Below, piece after piece: positions 31,726 through 40,326 of a DNA stretch of 64,000 bases (the first letter of the stretch is position 1; every line of letters starts with the position of its first letter). Both the position numbers and the translations under genes were made by a program. Under the pieces are notes generated by a model that saw only the letters and a list, made by a program, of their open reading frames with translations, did not search any database and was not told the DNA's origin. This stretch comes from Gp6-AA40 sp963772955 (GTDB lineage Bacteria > Acidobacteriota > Vicinamibacteria > Vicinamibacterales > UBA2999), in assembly GCA_963772955.1 (NCBI GenBank), contig CAVYZF010000004.1, forward strand, positions 248,001 through 312,000. Reading direction: 5' to 3'.

Positions 31726-33846
31726 TTAGGTCGTCTGGGTTGTGAGCTGCGGAGCGATCGGGATGTCGGTCAACCCCAGGCTCGCAAGCCGCTGCCGATT
31801 CAGACGCGGGAGCTCGACGAACGAGACCAGCCTGCGGTCCATGCCCTGTTCTCGCGCAAAGCGAGCCACCTTGCCACCATCGGTGTAGTCGATCGCCAGC
31901 AACGGGGCGCCGATTGCGTGGGCGAATGCAACCGAGTGAAAACGCATGCACACCACAAACGAAGCGCCGGCCATGATATCGAGTGTCTCTGCGGGAGTGC
32001 GTGGAACCTCGTCAACCGAGACGGTGGATCGACCGATCATCGTCGCGAGGCGCCGGCCGTAGAGACGGTCGTCACCGCCCACCGGGAAATGATGCATGGC
32101 GTGCAGACGGATGGCGCGATCCGGATACCAGTCGGCCAGGCGGCGCAGGAACTCACTCAGTGCGAGCGTCGCCTCCTCGGGCGTCGTCGCCTGCGGATAC
32201 TCGTCGGTCAGCTCGCGTGCGAACACGCAGATTGGCCCGCTGTCGGATGGCCGGTGACGAATCGCCGTGCGGCGGGCCCATCTCGCTGCCGGATCGGCAA
32301 CGACCTCGATGACGCCATCCGCTCCGAGCGCGCGAAGCTGCAACGCTGACTCCGCATCGCGCACACGAATCTCGTCGGCGACGCCTGCGATCCGCGCGAT
32401 GGCCGCGGCGGTCGCGGTCAAGTTGACGGGGCCGATCCCGCAGCCCTCGATGATCGTGCGGCGACCGAGCGCGCGCGCACGCTCGAAGAGGTTCGCCAGC
32501 CACGTGATCTGAGGAATGTCCATCAGCGGCCCTCCACCGATGATCACCGTCTGACAGTCCCAGAGGTCGCCAATCGCTTCAGGGCTGTCATAGGACGTCG
32601 TCATGCAGTCGAGCCCGAGCCGAACCAGATTGTGGCGTGTGTAGTCTGGGTAATGACTGGGCACGACAAACACGGTCTCCGGCCGCACCTGGCGATACTC
32701 TTCAACCAGCCCCAGCAGAATCGCCATGTCGCCGATGGTCTCAGTGCCGTACCATCCGAGGACTAGCACACGTGAGGGAGACGCTGAGGATGTCGTCTCA
32801 GGAAAGAGTCCGCGCACAGGCTGAGTCACCCCGCGCAGGAGTCGAATGACGTCGGCGCCAACCACGTGTTGCTCGACGATGTCGGTCCGCCAATCATCGT
32901 GGTAGTCGTGAATGCAGGATCCGCAGTGCTGTGAGGCGATCGCCTCACGCTCGCCTGCCGCGTCCAAGACCGCGCGGGCCGGTATCGCCGTTAGCGGATG
33001 TGGTGTTCCCTTCGGCGCGCAGATGGCGAACTCACCACGGCAATCGACATTGAGGGCGTCGCCTCTTAGGTATGGACACCCGACCAGGCGTGTACCACCT
33101 GCCAGGAGCGAGACAATGGACGCGTATGTCTTCTTGACGCTCTCATCCGTCTCGTACCAGGCCATGAGATGATGAAAGAATGAAATCAGAGCGGCGCGCT
33201 CGGCGTCGTCAAACGCTCGAATCTCATTACACGCAGTGGCATTCCCAAGCCGATTGATGAACTCGGCCACGCGGAAGCGCACGTAAGTCTTGTTGAAGCT
33301 CCAGTCCAGCAGGTCCCAGAGACCCCAGACATTGCTGCGGACGATCGTGCAACACGCCGACGTCGGGATCCCCGCAGCTTTCAGACCGAACAGCGTTCGC
33401 GCCGCGCGATCGAATGCCCCCGCGCGCCCTCGAACCGTGTCGTGGACCGTACCGAGTCCATCGATCGACACCATCCCGTGGAACGCGAGACCGCGGGCGC
33501 GGTATGCACCTGCCACGCGTGTGTATGCCGCTATCGCGCGATCGGTATCGAGGCCGTGCGTGATGAACGACGCTCCAGTCAGCTTCGGACAGACGTCGAG
33601 AAGGACTTGGTAGAAGTCCGGGAGGTCGCGCCGAAGGGTTGGCTCGCCACCGGTAATGCCGACATGTTCGAGTTCGCTGAAGTAGGGGTCGGACAACATC
33701 GTCGCGAACTCGCCAGGCGACATCTCGCGATTACGCTTGCGCTGCCAGATGTTGCACATGACACAACGGGCGTTACAAACGTCGTTCAGCTGAAAGTTCA
33801 GCGCGCGTGGCTTCGATACGGTCGGGAGATCTCTCGAGCCGGGCAT
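31726..33846 (-). CDS. Radical SAM enzyme fused to polysaccharide pyruvyltransferase
   Basis: 706 residues. Residues 10-330 are a radical SAM barrel: NDVCNARCVMCNIW with Cys24, Cys28 and Cys31 for the 4Fe-4S cluster, VGITGGEPTLRRDLP (GGEP at 66-69), and a Cys-rich tail (VGCPYLRGDALNVDCRGEFAICAPKG, then QHCGSCIHDYHDDW) suggesting an auxiliary cluster. Residues 355-690 are a PF04230-type pyruvyltransferase: VLVLGWYGTETIGDMAILLGL, CQTVIIGGGPLMD, IEGCGIGPVN and the closing MAGASFVVCMRFHSVAFAHAIGAPLLAIDY. One base separates it from the Maf gene. The two-domain fusion suggests a two-step glycan modification; the chemistry is unknown. Confidence 0.75.
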   Translation of the reverse strand: MPGSRDLPTVSKPRALNFQLNDVCNARCVMCNIWQRKRNREMSPGEFATMLSDPYFSELEHVGITGGEPTLRRDLPDFYQVLLDVCPKLTGASFITHGLDTDRAIAAYTRVAGAYRARGLAFHGMVSIDGLGTVHDTVRGRAGAFDRAARTLFGLKAAGIPTSACCTIVRSNVWGLWDLLDWSFNKTYVRFRVAEFINRLGNATACNEIRAFDDAERAALISFFHHLMAWYETDESVKKTYASIVSLLAGGTRLVGCPYLRGDALNVDCRGEFAICAPKGTPHPLTAIPARAVLDAAGEREAIASQHCGSCIHDYHDDWRTDIVEQHVVGADVIRLLRGVTQPVRGLFPETTSSASPSRVLVLGWYGTETIGDMAILLGLVEEYRQVRPETVFVVPSHYPDYTRHNLVRLGLDCMTTSYDSPEAIGDLWDCQTVIIGGGPLMDIPQITWLANLFERARALGRRTIIEGCGIGPVNLTATAAAIARIAGVADEIRVRDAESALQLRALGADGVIEVVADPAARWARRTAIRHRPSDSGPICVFARELTDEYPQATTPEEATLALSEFLRRLADWYPDRAIRLHAMHHFPVGGDDRLYGRRLATMIGRSTVSVDEVPRTPAETLDIMAGASFVVCMRFHSVAFAHAIGAPLLAIDYTDGGKVARFAREQGMDRRLVSFVELPRLNRQRLASLGLTDIPIAPQLTTQTT

Positions 33847-33847
33847 G

Positions 33848-36800
33848 TCAGGCCGTCTCGCTCAGCACGTCGAGGAGGTCTTGGAACAGCAGCAGTTCTC
33901 GATGCGCAGTGCTGATCAGCAGAGATCGACCGGACCACATCGCCCGCAGCGGGTAATAGCACTGCAGTGTCTGCGATCGGCCGTCGCTCGACGCGAGCGT
34001 GACGAGATCAGCATTCGGGTGCGCGACCGCCGTCCAGCCAGATAGGGTGCACCGGGAGGACGCGCTTCCGTGTGCACCAAGAGCGACAGGGTCGGGTGCA
34101 CCCTCGCCTCGCCAAATCCAGCCAGTGGAGATGAGCTGGCGGTCGTAGCCTTTGGGCATGGCATACGTACACGGTTCGAGGCGAAGGCCCCGTTGGTCCG
34201 AATACATCCCGAAGAGCGTCAGATCCGCGAGCTCGAGCCGAACCTGCTCGCCCGGCATCCATGACGCCACGCCAACCCATGTCGCCGCAGGCCCCGGATA
34301 GCAGCACCAGTGCAGCCGCCCCTTCCACCACGAACCAATGACGGGCCTGACCGGGAGATCTTCGACCGACACGTCATCGCCGGACCGTCTCCGGTACATG
34401 ACATACGCGGACGTCACATCTGGCAAGCTCGCCAGGCCATTTCCCCATGCGACCGCCCCACCCTCGTCGCCAAACGGCAACTCCGCGACGATGGGGCGAG
34501 GCCACGTCTGATGGGTTGCAACCGTGCCATCGCCGTGGATAAGCACGCTCTGCGTCGAGTGGTTTACAACCGCGATCGCGCCCCGATCGTTCGCATAACT
34601 CAGAATGGCCGGCGCGACACCCTCGTCCGTTAGCACTCGCGGCGTCACAAGGATGGGCCGCACAGCACGAGCGCGATCCGGATTCGAGGACCTGCCAGGG
34701 TTGGCGCCAAGTCCGCCCACGAATTGAATGGCCATCGACGCGCGCAAACCGCTCACGTCGAGGGACGCCAACTCGATCGTGCGGGCCGCCTCCGTGTGAA
34801 TGAATCCAGTGAGCACCCGCGCGAGGCCGGGCGCATCGACATGAAGAGGCAATTCGAAGAACTGTGAGGACGTGGGTGTCTCTGCTCGGATCGCCAGAGT
34901 TGCGGCCCGAATCGATCTGTCTACCGGCGGGTTGTGACGAACCGCACTTGCCAGGCCGGTGAGACGATTGATTGCGGGCATGGCAGATCCCGGCGCCATC
35001 AACGAGATAGCGCAACGAAACCACTCCGCCGCGAGCAACGTTATCGCGTGCGTGGCTCCAAGCGATTCCTCGGCAGTTGCCGGTCTGGCCGCTCCGCCAC
35101 GGACATGGAGTCGCTGATTGAAAAAAGTTACAGACTCGCCAGGAAGGATGGAGCCGCAGGAGCGCCCCAGCAGGGCCTCGAACATCTGCACGGCCCACCG
35201 GATGCCCTCGGGCCATCCGTACAGTGTGGCAACCGGTGGCGAACTCGCAACAGGGATGTGAGACAGCGGAACGAGGACTTCGCGTTCCAACACACCGTTC
35301 TTGATCTGGCCGAGCAGACCCAGCGCATCAACCAGCGTGTCAGCGGCCTCTGCCGAAGGCGAACGGAGCGCTTCCCCTTTCGACGCTGCCAGCCATCTCT
35401 CGGTCAGTTCCGCAAGCTCGATGAAGCGTTCGCCACGCTGTCCGGCGATCAGGTCTGACCACGGAATCGCTGGTGCCTGTGGCGCCGCTGATGTCGTTTC
35501 GAGTCGTGTCACGGCGTCGTCGAGCGCCGCCGTTGTGGCGGATGCGTCAAACCCTCCCCCGCAGAACTCATTCCACTGCCGGAGCGGCGTATCGGATGTC
35601 GCTTGCCGATCGAGCGCCTGGCGGACCTTCCTGATTTCGGAGGCAAGACCGGAGGGTGTCGCGCGTGATCCGTCACCCCACGACCGGCTGGGTTTAAAAA
35701 GCGGCGCGACCACGGAGAGTACTTCGCGCAACTCGGCCTGCTCCACGCCCGCGCCGAACAAAATACCAGCGCCCGTTGCGTTGATCACGCGACGGCCGGA
35801 ACGTTTGGCCCTGGCGACGAGCCAGTCCCGGACGGACATTAACGATGCGGTCGAAGTCGTCTGCGACCCATGCAGGTCGGTCGTCAATTGCGGTGGACTC
35901 TTGGCGACGTGTCTCTGCCACCACTCGCGGGGGCCGGTACCGCTGGCGGCGGCAAAGGCCCAGTCGAACTCGTACGTCGTGCCCCGGCAATACGGCCGGC
36001 CTCCGGTAAACGCAAGGTCTGAACCCACCGTGATGATCGGGTCGCAGCCGGCGAGCCACGCGACCTGAAAAGCGGCTGTCAACACGGAGCCCCACACGTC
36101 TACCTGCTCCACGTCGACGCCGTGTTCCTTCAACCACGGCCACGGATGGTGGTTCGACACCCGGAACCAGAACGTGCGGTCACCGAAAGGATGCACGGCG
36201 CTGCTGTCGAGTCCAGACTCGCCCACCAGCCACGTCTCTTTACATTCCGGCAGGAGATGGAAATGGCGAGCGTTCGCCGAACTGGGATCGAGACCGACCG
36301 CCAGCCGGGGTGTGAGGCCCGCATGGAGAAGCGGCCGGAGCGCGGTGTCAACGGCGATGAGCACGGCGCGGTCCTTCATCTCTCTCAGAGGATCCAGTGC
36401 TCCATCGAGCGATGGCCCGGCCCCGGCAATGACCGCAGGCATCCCGGCACATGTCCCGGCGAGCGCTCGGACATCCCGCCCGCGTACGATCGCAGGCAGA
36501 TTGCGGATGGTATTCGTCAAATACCTGGGCGCGAATTGCCGGCGCGCTTCTGCATTGGCGCGGACTCCGTACAGGATTTTCTTGGCGACGCCCGCAGCCG
36601 CAGTGGCTTCAGGGCTTCCTTCGCGCAGCCGGGGACTGACCATCAGGAGGCAGTCGTTGGGATTGGTGGGAAACATCCGCCAGGCTTCGTCCGCGCCGGC
36701 GTAGTCCGGATGCACGAGGTGAGCGAGCCGGCCCGTCGTGCGCCACGCGTGCCAATCCTTGCGCGCCTGAAACGCACCGGCCATCGCACGGTCGGGCTCG

Positions 36801-36955
36801 ATGGCCAGGACCTTCGTCGTCGATCCGCGCATGTCCAACACATCGAGCAGGTGGCCTTGATCGATGCCAACGACGATCAGAAGCGAGGGAATGGGCTTGT
36901 CGCCGCACGCGGCGTCGAGCCAGTGCGCTGCGCTGGTAATGGGGTCGGGAGTCAT
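33848..36955 (-). CDS. Maf/DUF115 motility-associated glycosyltransferase, large
   Basis: About 1035 residues. The DUF115 (MptE-like) core is at residues 150-400: PAVIAGAGPSLDGALDPLREMKDRAVLIAVDTALRPLLHAGLTPRLAVGLDP in outline, then WLVGESGLDSSAVHPFG, and VDVWGSVLTAAFQVAWLAGCDPIITVGSDLAFTGGRPYC. Maf proteins transfer nonulosonic acids to flagellin Ser/Thr, fitting the pathway and fliC nearby. The C-terminal half (about 500-1035) is unrecognised. The ATG at 36955 lies within one arm of an inverted repeat, so the first residues MTPDPI come from the repeat and the original N-terminus may be lost. Upstream frame is open to 37264 but overlaps the dehydratase. Confidence 0.75.
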   Translation of the reverse strand: MTPDPITSAAHWLDAACGDKPIPSLLIVVGIDQGHLLDVLDMRGSTTKVLAIEPDRAMAGAFQARKDWHAWRTTGRLAHLVHPDYAGADEAWRMFPTNPNDCLLMVSPRLREGSPEATAAAGVAKKILYGVRANAEARRQFAPRYLTNTIRNLPAIVRGRDVRALAGTCAGMPAVIAGAGPSLDGALDPLREMKDRAVLIAVDTALRPLLHAGLTPRLAVGLDPSSANARHFHLLPECKETWLVGESGLDSSAVHPFGDRTFWFRVSNHHPWPWLKEHGVDVEQVDVWGSVLTAAFQVAWLAGCDPIITVGSDLAFTGGRPYCRGTTYEFDWAFAAASGTGPREWWQRHVAKSPPQLTTDLHGSQTTSTASLMSVRDWLVARAKRSGRRVINATGAGILFGAGVEQAELREVLSVVAPLFKPSRSWGDGSRATPSGLASEIRKVRQALDRQATSDTPLRQWNEFCGGGFDASATTAALDDAVTRLETTSAAPQAPAIPWSDLIAGQRGERFIELAELTERWLAASKGEALRSPSAEAADTLVDALGLLGQIKNGVLEREVLVPLSHIPVASSPPVATLYGWPEGIRWAVQMFEALLGRSCGSILPGESVTFFNQRLHVRGGAARPATAEESLGATHAITLLAAEWFRCAISLMAPGSAMPAINRLTGLASAVRHNPPVDRSIRAATLAIRAETPTSSQFFELPLHVDAPGLARVLTGFIHTEAARTIELASLDVSGLRASMAIQFVGGLGANPGRSSNPDRARAVRPILVTPRVLTDEGVAPAILSYANDRGAIAVVNHSTQSVLIHGDGTVATHQTWPRPIVAELPFGDEGGAVAWGNGLASLPDVTSAYVMYRRRSGDDVSVEDLPVRPVIGSWWKGRLHWCCYPGPAATWVGVASWMPGEQVRLELADLTLFGMYSDQRGLRLEPCTYAMPKGYDRQLISTGWIWRGEGAPDPVALGAHGSASSRCTLSGWTAVAHPNADLVTLASSDGRSQTLQCYYPLRAMWSGRSLLISTAHRELLLFQDLLDVLSETA

Positions 36956-37005
36956 TTGATCAGGACGATCGAGAGTGTCCTCATTAAATGACTCCCGACC
37001 CCATT
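36938..37005. repeat. Inverted repeat pair (REP-like) overlapping the Maf start codon
   Basis: Two 20-base arms, AATGGGGTCGGGAGTCATTT (36938-36957) and its exact complement (36986-37005), enclose 28 bases. Together they fill the gap between the Maf gene and the dehydratase gene. The core GGGGTC.GG resembles the GGGGTCAGACCCC units at 12554 and 13402. Short palindromes like this are often spread by REP-associated transposases; none is in the window. Confidence 0.6.
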
Positions 37006-37011
37006 TGGACC

Positions 37012-38196
37012 TCATGCCGATCGACCGAGCGCGTCCCCTCGAAGTGCGTCCGCGGATCGCGGCGCGCGCGTCGAGGGTGCATTGACGCGCAACGAGGCGA
37101 GACGCGCGGTTTTGAGCGCCACCTCGCTCGCTTCGTAGTCCGGGACTGCCTTGATCAGCGTCTCCAGCGCCATGCTCGCATCGCCTGCCGCGCACGCTCG
37201 ACGCAGTCGGGTAACTGCCTGCTGGATCAACGTCCGCGATACATCGAGCTGGCGCGCGTACCAAATCCGCGCATGGCTCGTTGTCTTCATCTCGAGCCCC
37301 TGCGTCGTCAACTCCTCACGGAGCTTTTCGCCAGCCCGCAGGCCGATGATGTCGACGCCGACGCGGGGTCGTCCTGCCGGCGTCGCCCAATCGATGACGC
37401 GTTCCGCCAGATCGCCGATGCGCAGCGCCTGACCCATGTCGAGCCAGAACACGTCGCCGCCGCGCCCCATGAGATCGGCCTTGATGATGAGCGACACGGC
37501 TTCTTCTGCGGTCATGAAGAAGCGCGTCGCGGCTGGATCGGTTACCGGCACATTTCGTCCTGCGCGCACCGTGTTCGCCATGATCTCGACGACGCTGCCG
37601 CTGCTGCCGAGGATGTTGCCGAATCGCACCACGACCGGCCGGAACAGGCGACTCCGCTGATACACGGCCACCAGTTCCGCCAGCCGTTTCGTGGCTCCCA
37701 TCACACTTCGTGGATCGGCGGCCTTGTCGGATGACACGAGCAGCAGACGGGCGCCCACTTCCCTGGCGGCGCGAATGGTCTCAGCGGTGCCCAGCACGTT
37801 GGTTCGCGCCGCCGCAACGACCGAGACCTCAGTCACCGGTACGTGTTTGTATGCGGCTGCGTGGTACACCGTGTGCGGACGGGCCGTCAGGCACGCGGAG
37901 CGGATGTCTGCGCGCCGACTGACGTCGGCCAGCACGGCATGAATCGCCAGCGACGGGAATTCGATGCGGAGCTGACGCTCGACGCAGAACAGGTTGTACT
38001 CGGCGTGATCGACGAGCGTCAGCGATGCCGGCGCGCACGAAGCGAGTTGTCGGGCCAACTCCGAGCCCACGCTGCCCCCTGCTCCGGTCACGAGCAGGCG
38101 TCGCCCCTTGAGCGCGCGGCGATCGAACGCCGTCAGCACGCTCTCCACGGGCCGCCCGAGCAACAGCTGCTCGGCGTCGCGGTCCAACTCCATCAC
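37012..38196 (-). CDS. UDP-sugar 4,6-dehydratase, PseB/FlaA1/CapD type
   Basis: Short-chain dehydratase of 394 residues likely making a 4-keto-6-deoxy UDP-sugar, the first step of nonulosonic-acid synthesis. NAD site: RRLLVTGAGGSVGSELARQLA. Signature: HAAAYKHVPVTE, LLLVSSDKAADPRSVMGATKRLAE, where Met replaces the SDR Tyr as is normal in the FlaA1 branch, then VVVRFGNILGSSGSVVEI and RFFMTAEEAVSLI. It lacks the N-terminal membrane region of full CapD, so it is the soluble type. The ATG overlaps the MotB2 stop by four bases. The C-terminal 60 residues are a low-complexity extension. Confidence 0.85.
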   Translation of the reverse strand: MMELDRDAEQLLLGRPVESVLTAFDRRALKGRRLLVTGAGGSVGSELARQLASCAPASLTLVDHAEYNLFCVERQLRIEFPSLAIHAVLADVSRRADIRSACLTARPHTVYHAAAYKHVPVTEVSVVAAARTNVLGTAETIRAAREVGARLLLVSSDKAADPRSVMGATKRLAELVAVYQRSRLFRPVVVRFGNILGSSGSVVEIMANTVRAGRNVPVTDPAATRFFMTAEEAVSLIIKADLMGRGGDVFWLDMGQALRIGDLAERVIDWATPAGRPRVGVDIIGLRAGEKLREELTTQGLEMKTTSHARIWYARQLDVSRTLIQQAVTRLRRACAAGDASMALETLIKAVPDYEASEVALKTARLASLRVNAPSTRAPRSADALRGDALGRSA

Positions 38197-38879
38197 GATG
38201 AAGCCTCCAGAATGACGATGTCCACGCGACGGTTACGCGCGCGATTCTCTGGCGTGTCGTTCGCCACTCGCGGGTGGAACTCGCCGTAACCAGCCGCGGA
38301 CAGACGGCGCGGGTCGAACTGAACGCGCTCGATGAGAAAACGAATGACCGTGGCCGCACGTGCCGTCGACAGCTCCCAGTTCGAATGGAACTCGCGCGTG
38401 TGAATCGGCACGTTGTCGGTGTGCCCCTCGATCCGAAGCTGGCGATCGAATGGCTGCACGGCTTCGGCCACGCGGGCGATCAACTGCAGCGCCACTGGAG
38501 TCATGTCCGTGCTCGCTGGCGCAAACGTCGCACGCTCGGGCAGCGAGATGACCAGCCCGCGAGCATCCTCGATCAGCTCGAGACGTCCCGCGGCGATGGC
38601 GTCGGCAAGCGCGAGCGCGAGCGCGTCGCGTACCTGCTCGATCTCGGGTGGCGTCTGCGGGACGATGATCCCGATGTCCGGCACCGGCGCCGCTTCGGCT
38701 GCTTTCTTGTCTCCATCGAACGCGGAGCGCATGGACGATGCGGCGGGAGCCAGCTTGTCGGCATCGACAGTCGAGACCGCGTACATCGTGACGAACAGAG
38801 CTAAGAGCAGCGTCACGAAGTCGGCATAGGACAGCAGCCAACGCTCCTGGCCGCCTCCGCGCTGGTGAGACGGTTTCAT
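38193..38879 (-). CDS. motB: Stator protein MotB (second set)
   Basis: 228 residues. RWLLSYADFVTLLLALFVTMYAVS carries the proton-binding Asp20. The OmpA-like domain reads LRIEGHTDNVPIHTREFHSNWELSTARAATVIRFLI and ends PENRARNRRVDIVIL. Overlaps MotA2 upstream and the 4,6-dehydratase downstream by four bases each, so it is locked in a sugar-biosynthesis operon. The first stator set is at 19731-21410; the two MotB proteins differ clearly in their N-termini and linkers. Confidence 0.88.
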   Translation of the reverse strand: MKPSHQRGGGQERWLLSYADFVTLLLALFVTMYAVSTVDADKLAPAASSMRSAFDGDKKAAEAAPVPDIGIIVPQTPPEIEQVRDALALALADAIAAGRLELIEDARGLVISLPERATFAPASTDMTPVALQLIARVAEAVQPFDRQLRIEGHTDNVPIHTREFHSNWELSTARAATVIRFLIERVQFDPRRLSAAGYGEFHPRVANDTPENRARNRRVDIVILEASS

Positions 38880-39637
38880 GCCGACAGCACCTTCAATTTG
38901 TGCGCGACGAGTCGCGGGTTCGTGCGCGCGTGAATCGCGAAGAGCGCTTCGGCCACCAGATCGCGGCGGCGGCTGGCAAGCGCCGCCCGCTCGCGAAGAC
39001 GTCCGGCCAGCGGCAGGAACACGAGATTTGCGGCGCCGACGCCGTAGACCGTCGCGACGAACGCGACCGCGATCCCCGACCCGAGCGCTGCAGGTTCGGA
39101 CAGGTGGTGCATGACCTCGATCAACCCGAGCACGGCTCCAAGAATGCCGAGGGTGGGTGCGTACCCTGCGGCAGCCTCGAACACGCGCGCCGGCATCTCC
39201 TCGTCAGCGTCGCGCGCACGCCGGTCCGCGACAACCATGTCGCGCAGCACCTCGATCGACGTGCCATCGACGATGAGCATCAGGCCATCGCGCAGGAGCC
39301 GATGATCGACGTCGTTGAGCTCCGCCTCGAGCGACATCAACCCTTTGCGATGCGCGCGACCGGCGATTGCGATCAGTCTCGACATCAGCGCGTCGGTATC
39401 GTCGCTGACCTGTTCGAACGTCTCGGCGACCGCGCGGATCGCGCGTCTGACCTCGCGCGGCGAGTAGCTGACGAGCACGGCGGCACAGGTGCCGCCAAAG
39501 ACGATGAGCGCTGCCGGGCCTTGCAGCAGCGCGCGCGGTGCTCCGCCTTCGAGCCACTGGGCGGCAAGCACGATGACGATGCCGAGCGGCAGCGTCAGCA
39601 ATGAGGCGATGTCGAGGGCGCGCTTCCGGCGCATCAC
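38876..39637 (-). CDS. motA: Stator protein MotA (second set)
   Basis: 253 residues with four membrane segments: DIASLLTLPLGIVIVLAAQWLEGG, LIVFGGTCAAVLVS, YAPTLGILGAVLGLIEVMHHLSEP and IAVAFVATVYGVGAANLVFLPLAGRL. This is MotA/PomA with the usual long cytoplasmic loop (RKGLMSLEAELNDVDHRLLRDGLMLIVDGTS). The frame is intact, unlike the first motA. The ATG overlaps the SpsF-like gene stop, and its own stop overlaps MotB2. Ion type cannot be decided by eye. Confidence 0.88.
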   Translation of the reverse strand: MMRRKRALDIASLLTLPLGIVIVLAAQWLEGGAPRALLQGPAALIVFGGTCAAVLVSYSPREVRRAIRAVAETFEQVSDDTDALMSRLIAIAGRAHRKGLMSLEAELNDVDHRLLRDGLMLIVDGTSIEVLRDMVVADRRARDADEEMPARVFEAAAGYAPTLGILGAVLGLIEVMHHLSEPAALGSGIAVAFVATVYGVGAANLVFLPLAGRLRERAALASRRRDLVAEALFAIHARTNPRLVAHKLKVLSA

Positions 39638-40326
39638 GCAACCTCGGGTCGAGCAGGACGGCCGGCGGCTTCGATCAACTGTCGAAGCGATGGCAGATCG
39701 AGTCCGCTCCGCTCGAACAGTGTGCGCACGTGCGCCAGGTCTTCCGCGGTGTCGACCGTCACGCGGACATCGGGACGGCGCAGCGGTGCCGGCGCCGCAA
39801 GTTGAACGACGTAGAACAGATGCGAGTTGCGACGAACGTAGGTCGTCACGTGCTCGCGATCGTCAGGCCGCGTGGCTTCCCGTGACGCCCGCACCAGCGC
39901 GTCGCGCGTGACGGCTTCCACGGCGCCACCGTATGGCAGCCCCTGCTCGTAGACGTAGTCGGCCTCGCCGAGACGCAGCGCCCCGAGCAGCCGGCCCGGT
40001 GCCTGAATGTCTACTCCCGGGTTGTCGCCCGTCGCACGGACGACATGATCGAAATCGAAGGCCTCCGCCGCAGCGACGAAGCGACCGAGCACATCGTCCG
40101 CATCCCCGCGGAAGACTGATGCGCCGAGGTGCTGGGCGACCGCGGTGAGCGCCTGATCCTCCGGGCGATCGGTCGTGGCCAGTACCACCGGCGCGACGCC
40201 GGCGAACATCAGCCGGCGCAGGCAATGCTCGAGGATCGTCTGGCCCGCGATGGCGGCCAGCGCCTTGCGCGGGAGCCTCGACGATCCCAGCCGTGCCTGG
40301 AGGATGATGCCGGCGCGTGTCCGCAT
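39634..40326 (-). CDS. SpsF-like cytidylyltransferase (NulO activation)
   Basis: 230 residues. MRTRAGIILQARLGSSRLPRKALAAIAGQTILEHCLRRL is the nucleotidyltransferase start seen in SpsF and NeuA relatives; VVLATTDRPEDQAL, VFRGDADDVLGRFVAAAEAF and VVRATGDNPGVD follow. SpsF is the predicted CMP-activating enzyme of sps-type nonulosonic-acid clusters, with SpsC, SpsE and SpsG, all of which have homologues here. The start at 40326 shares one base with the upstream stop (TGATG). A CMP-sugar product is inferred. Confidence 0.8.
   Translation of the reverse strand: MRTRAGIILQARLGSSRLPRKALAAIAGQTILEHCLRRLMFAGVAPVVLATTDRPEDQALTAVAQHLGASVFRGDADDVLGRFVAAAEAFDFDHVVRATGDNPGVDIQAPGRLLGALRLGEADYVYEQGLPYGGAVEAVTRDALVRASREATRPDDREHVTTYVRRNSHLFYVVQLAAPAPLRRPDVRVTVDTAEDLAHVRTLFERSGLDLPSLRQLIEAAGRPARPEVA

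Noticed and set aside
37012..37264. N-terminal extension of the Maf gene to 37264
   Set aside because: The extra 103 residues lie antisense-free but inside the coding region of the dehydratase and are Arg-rich with no similarity to Maf proteins; ATG 36955 is the better start despite lying in a repeat.
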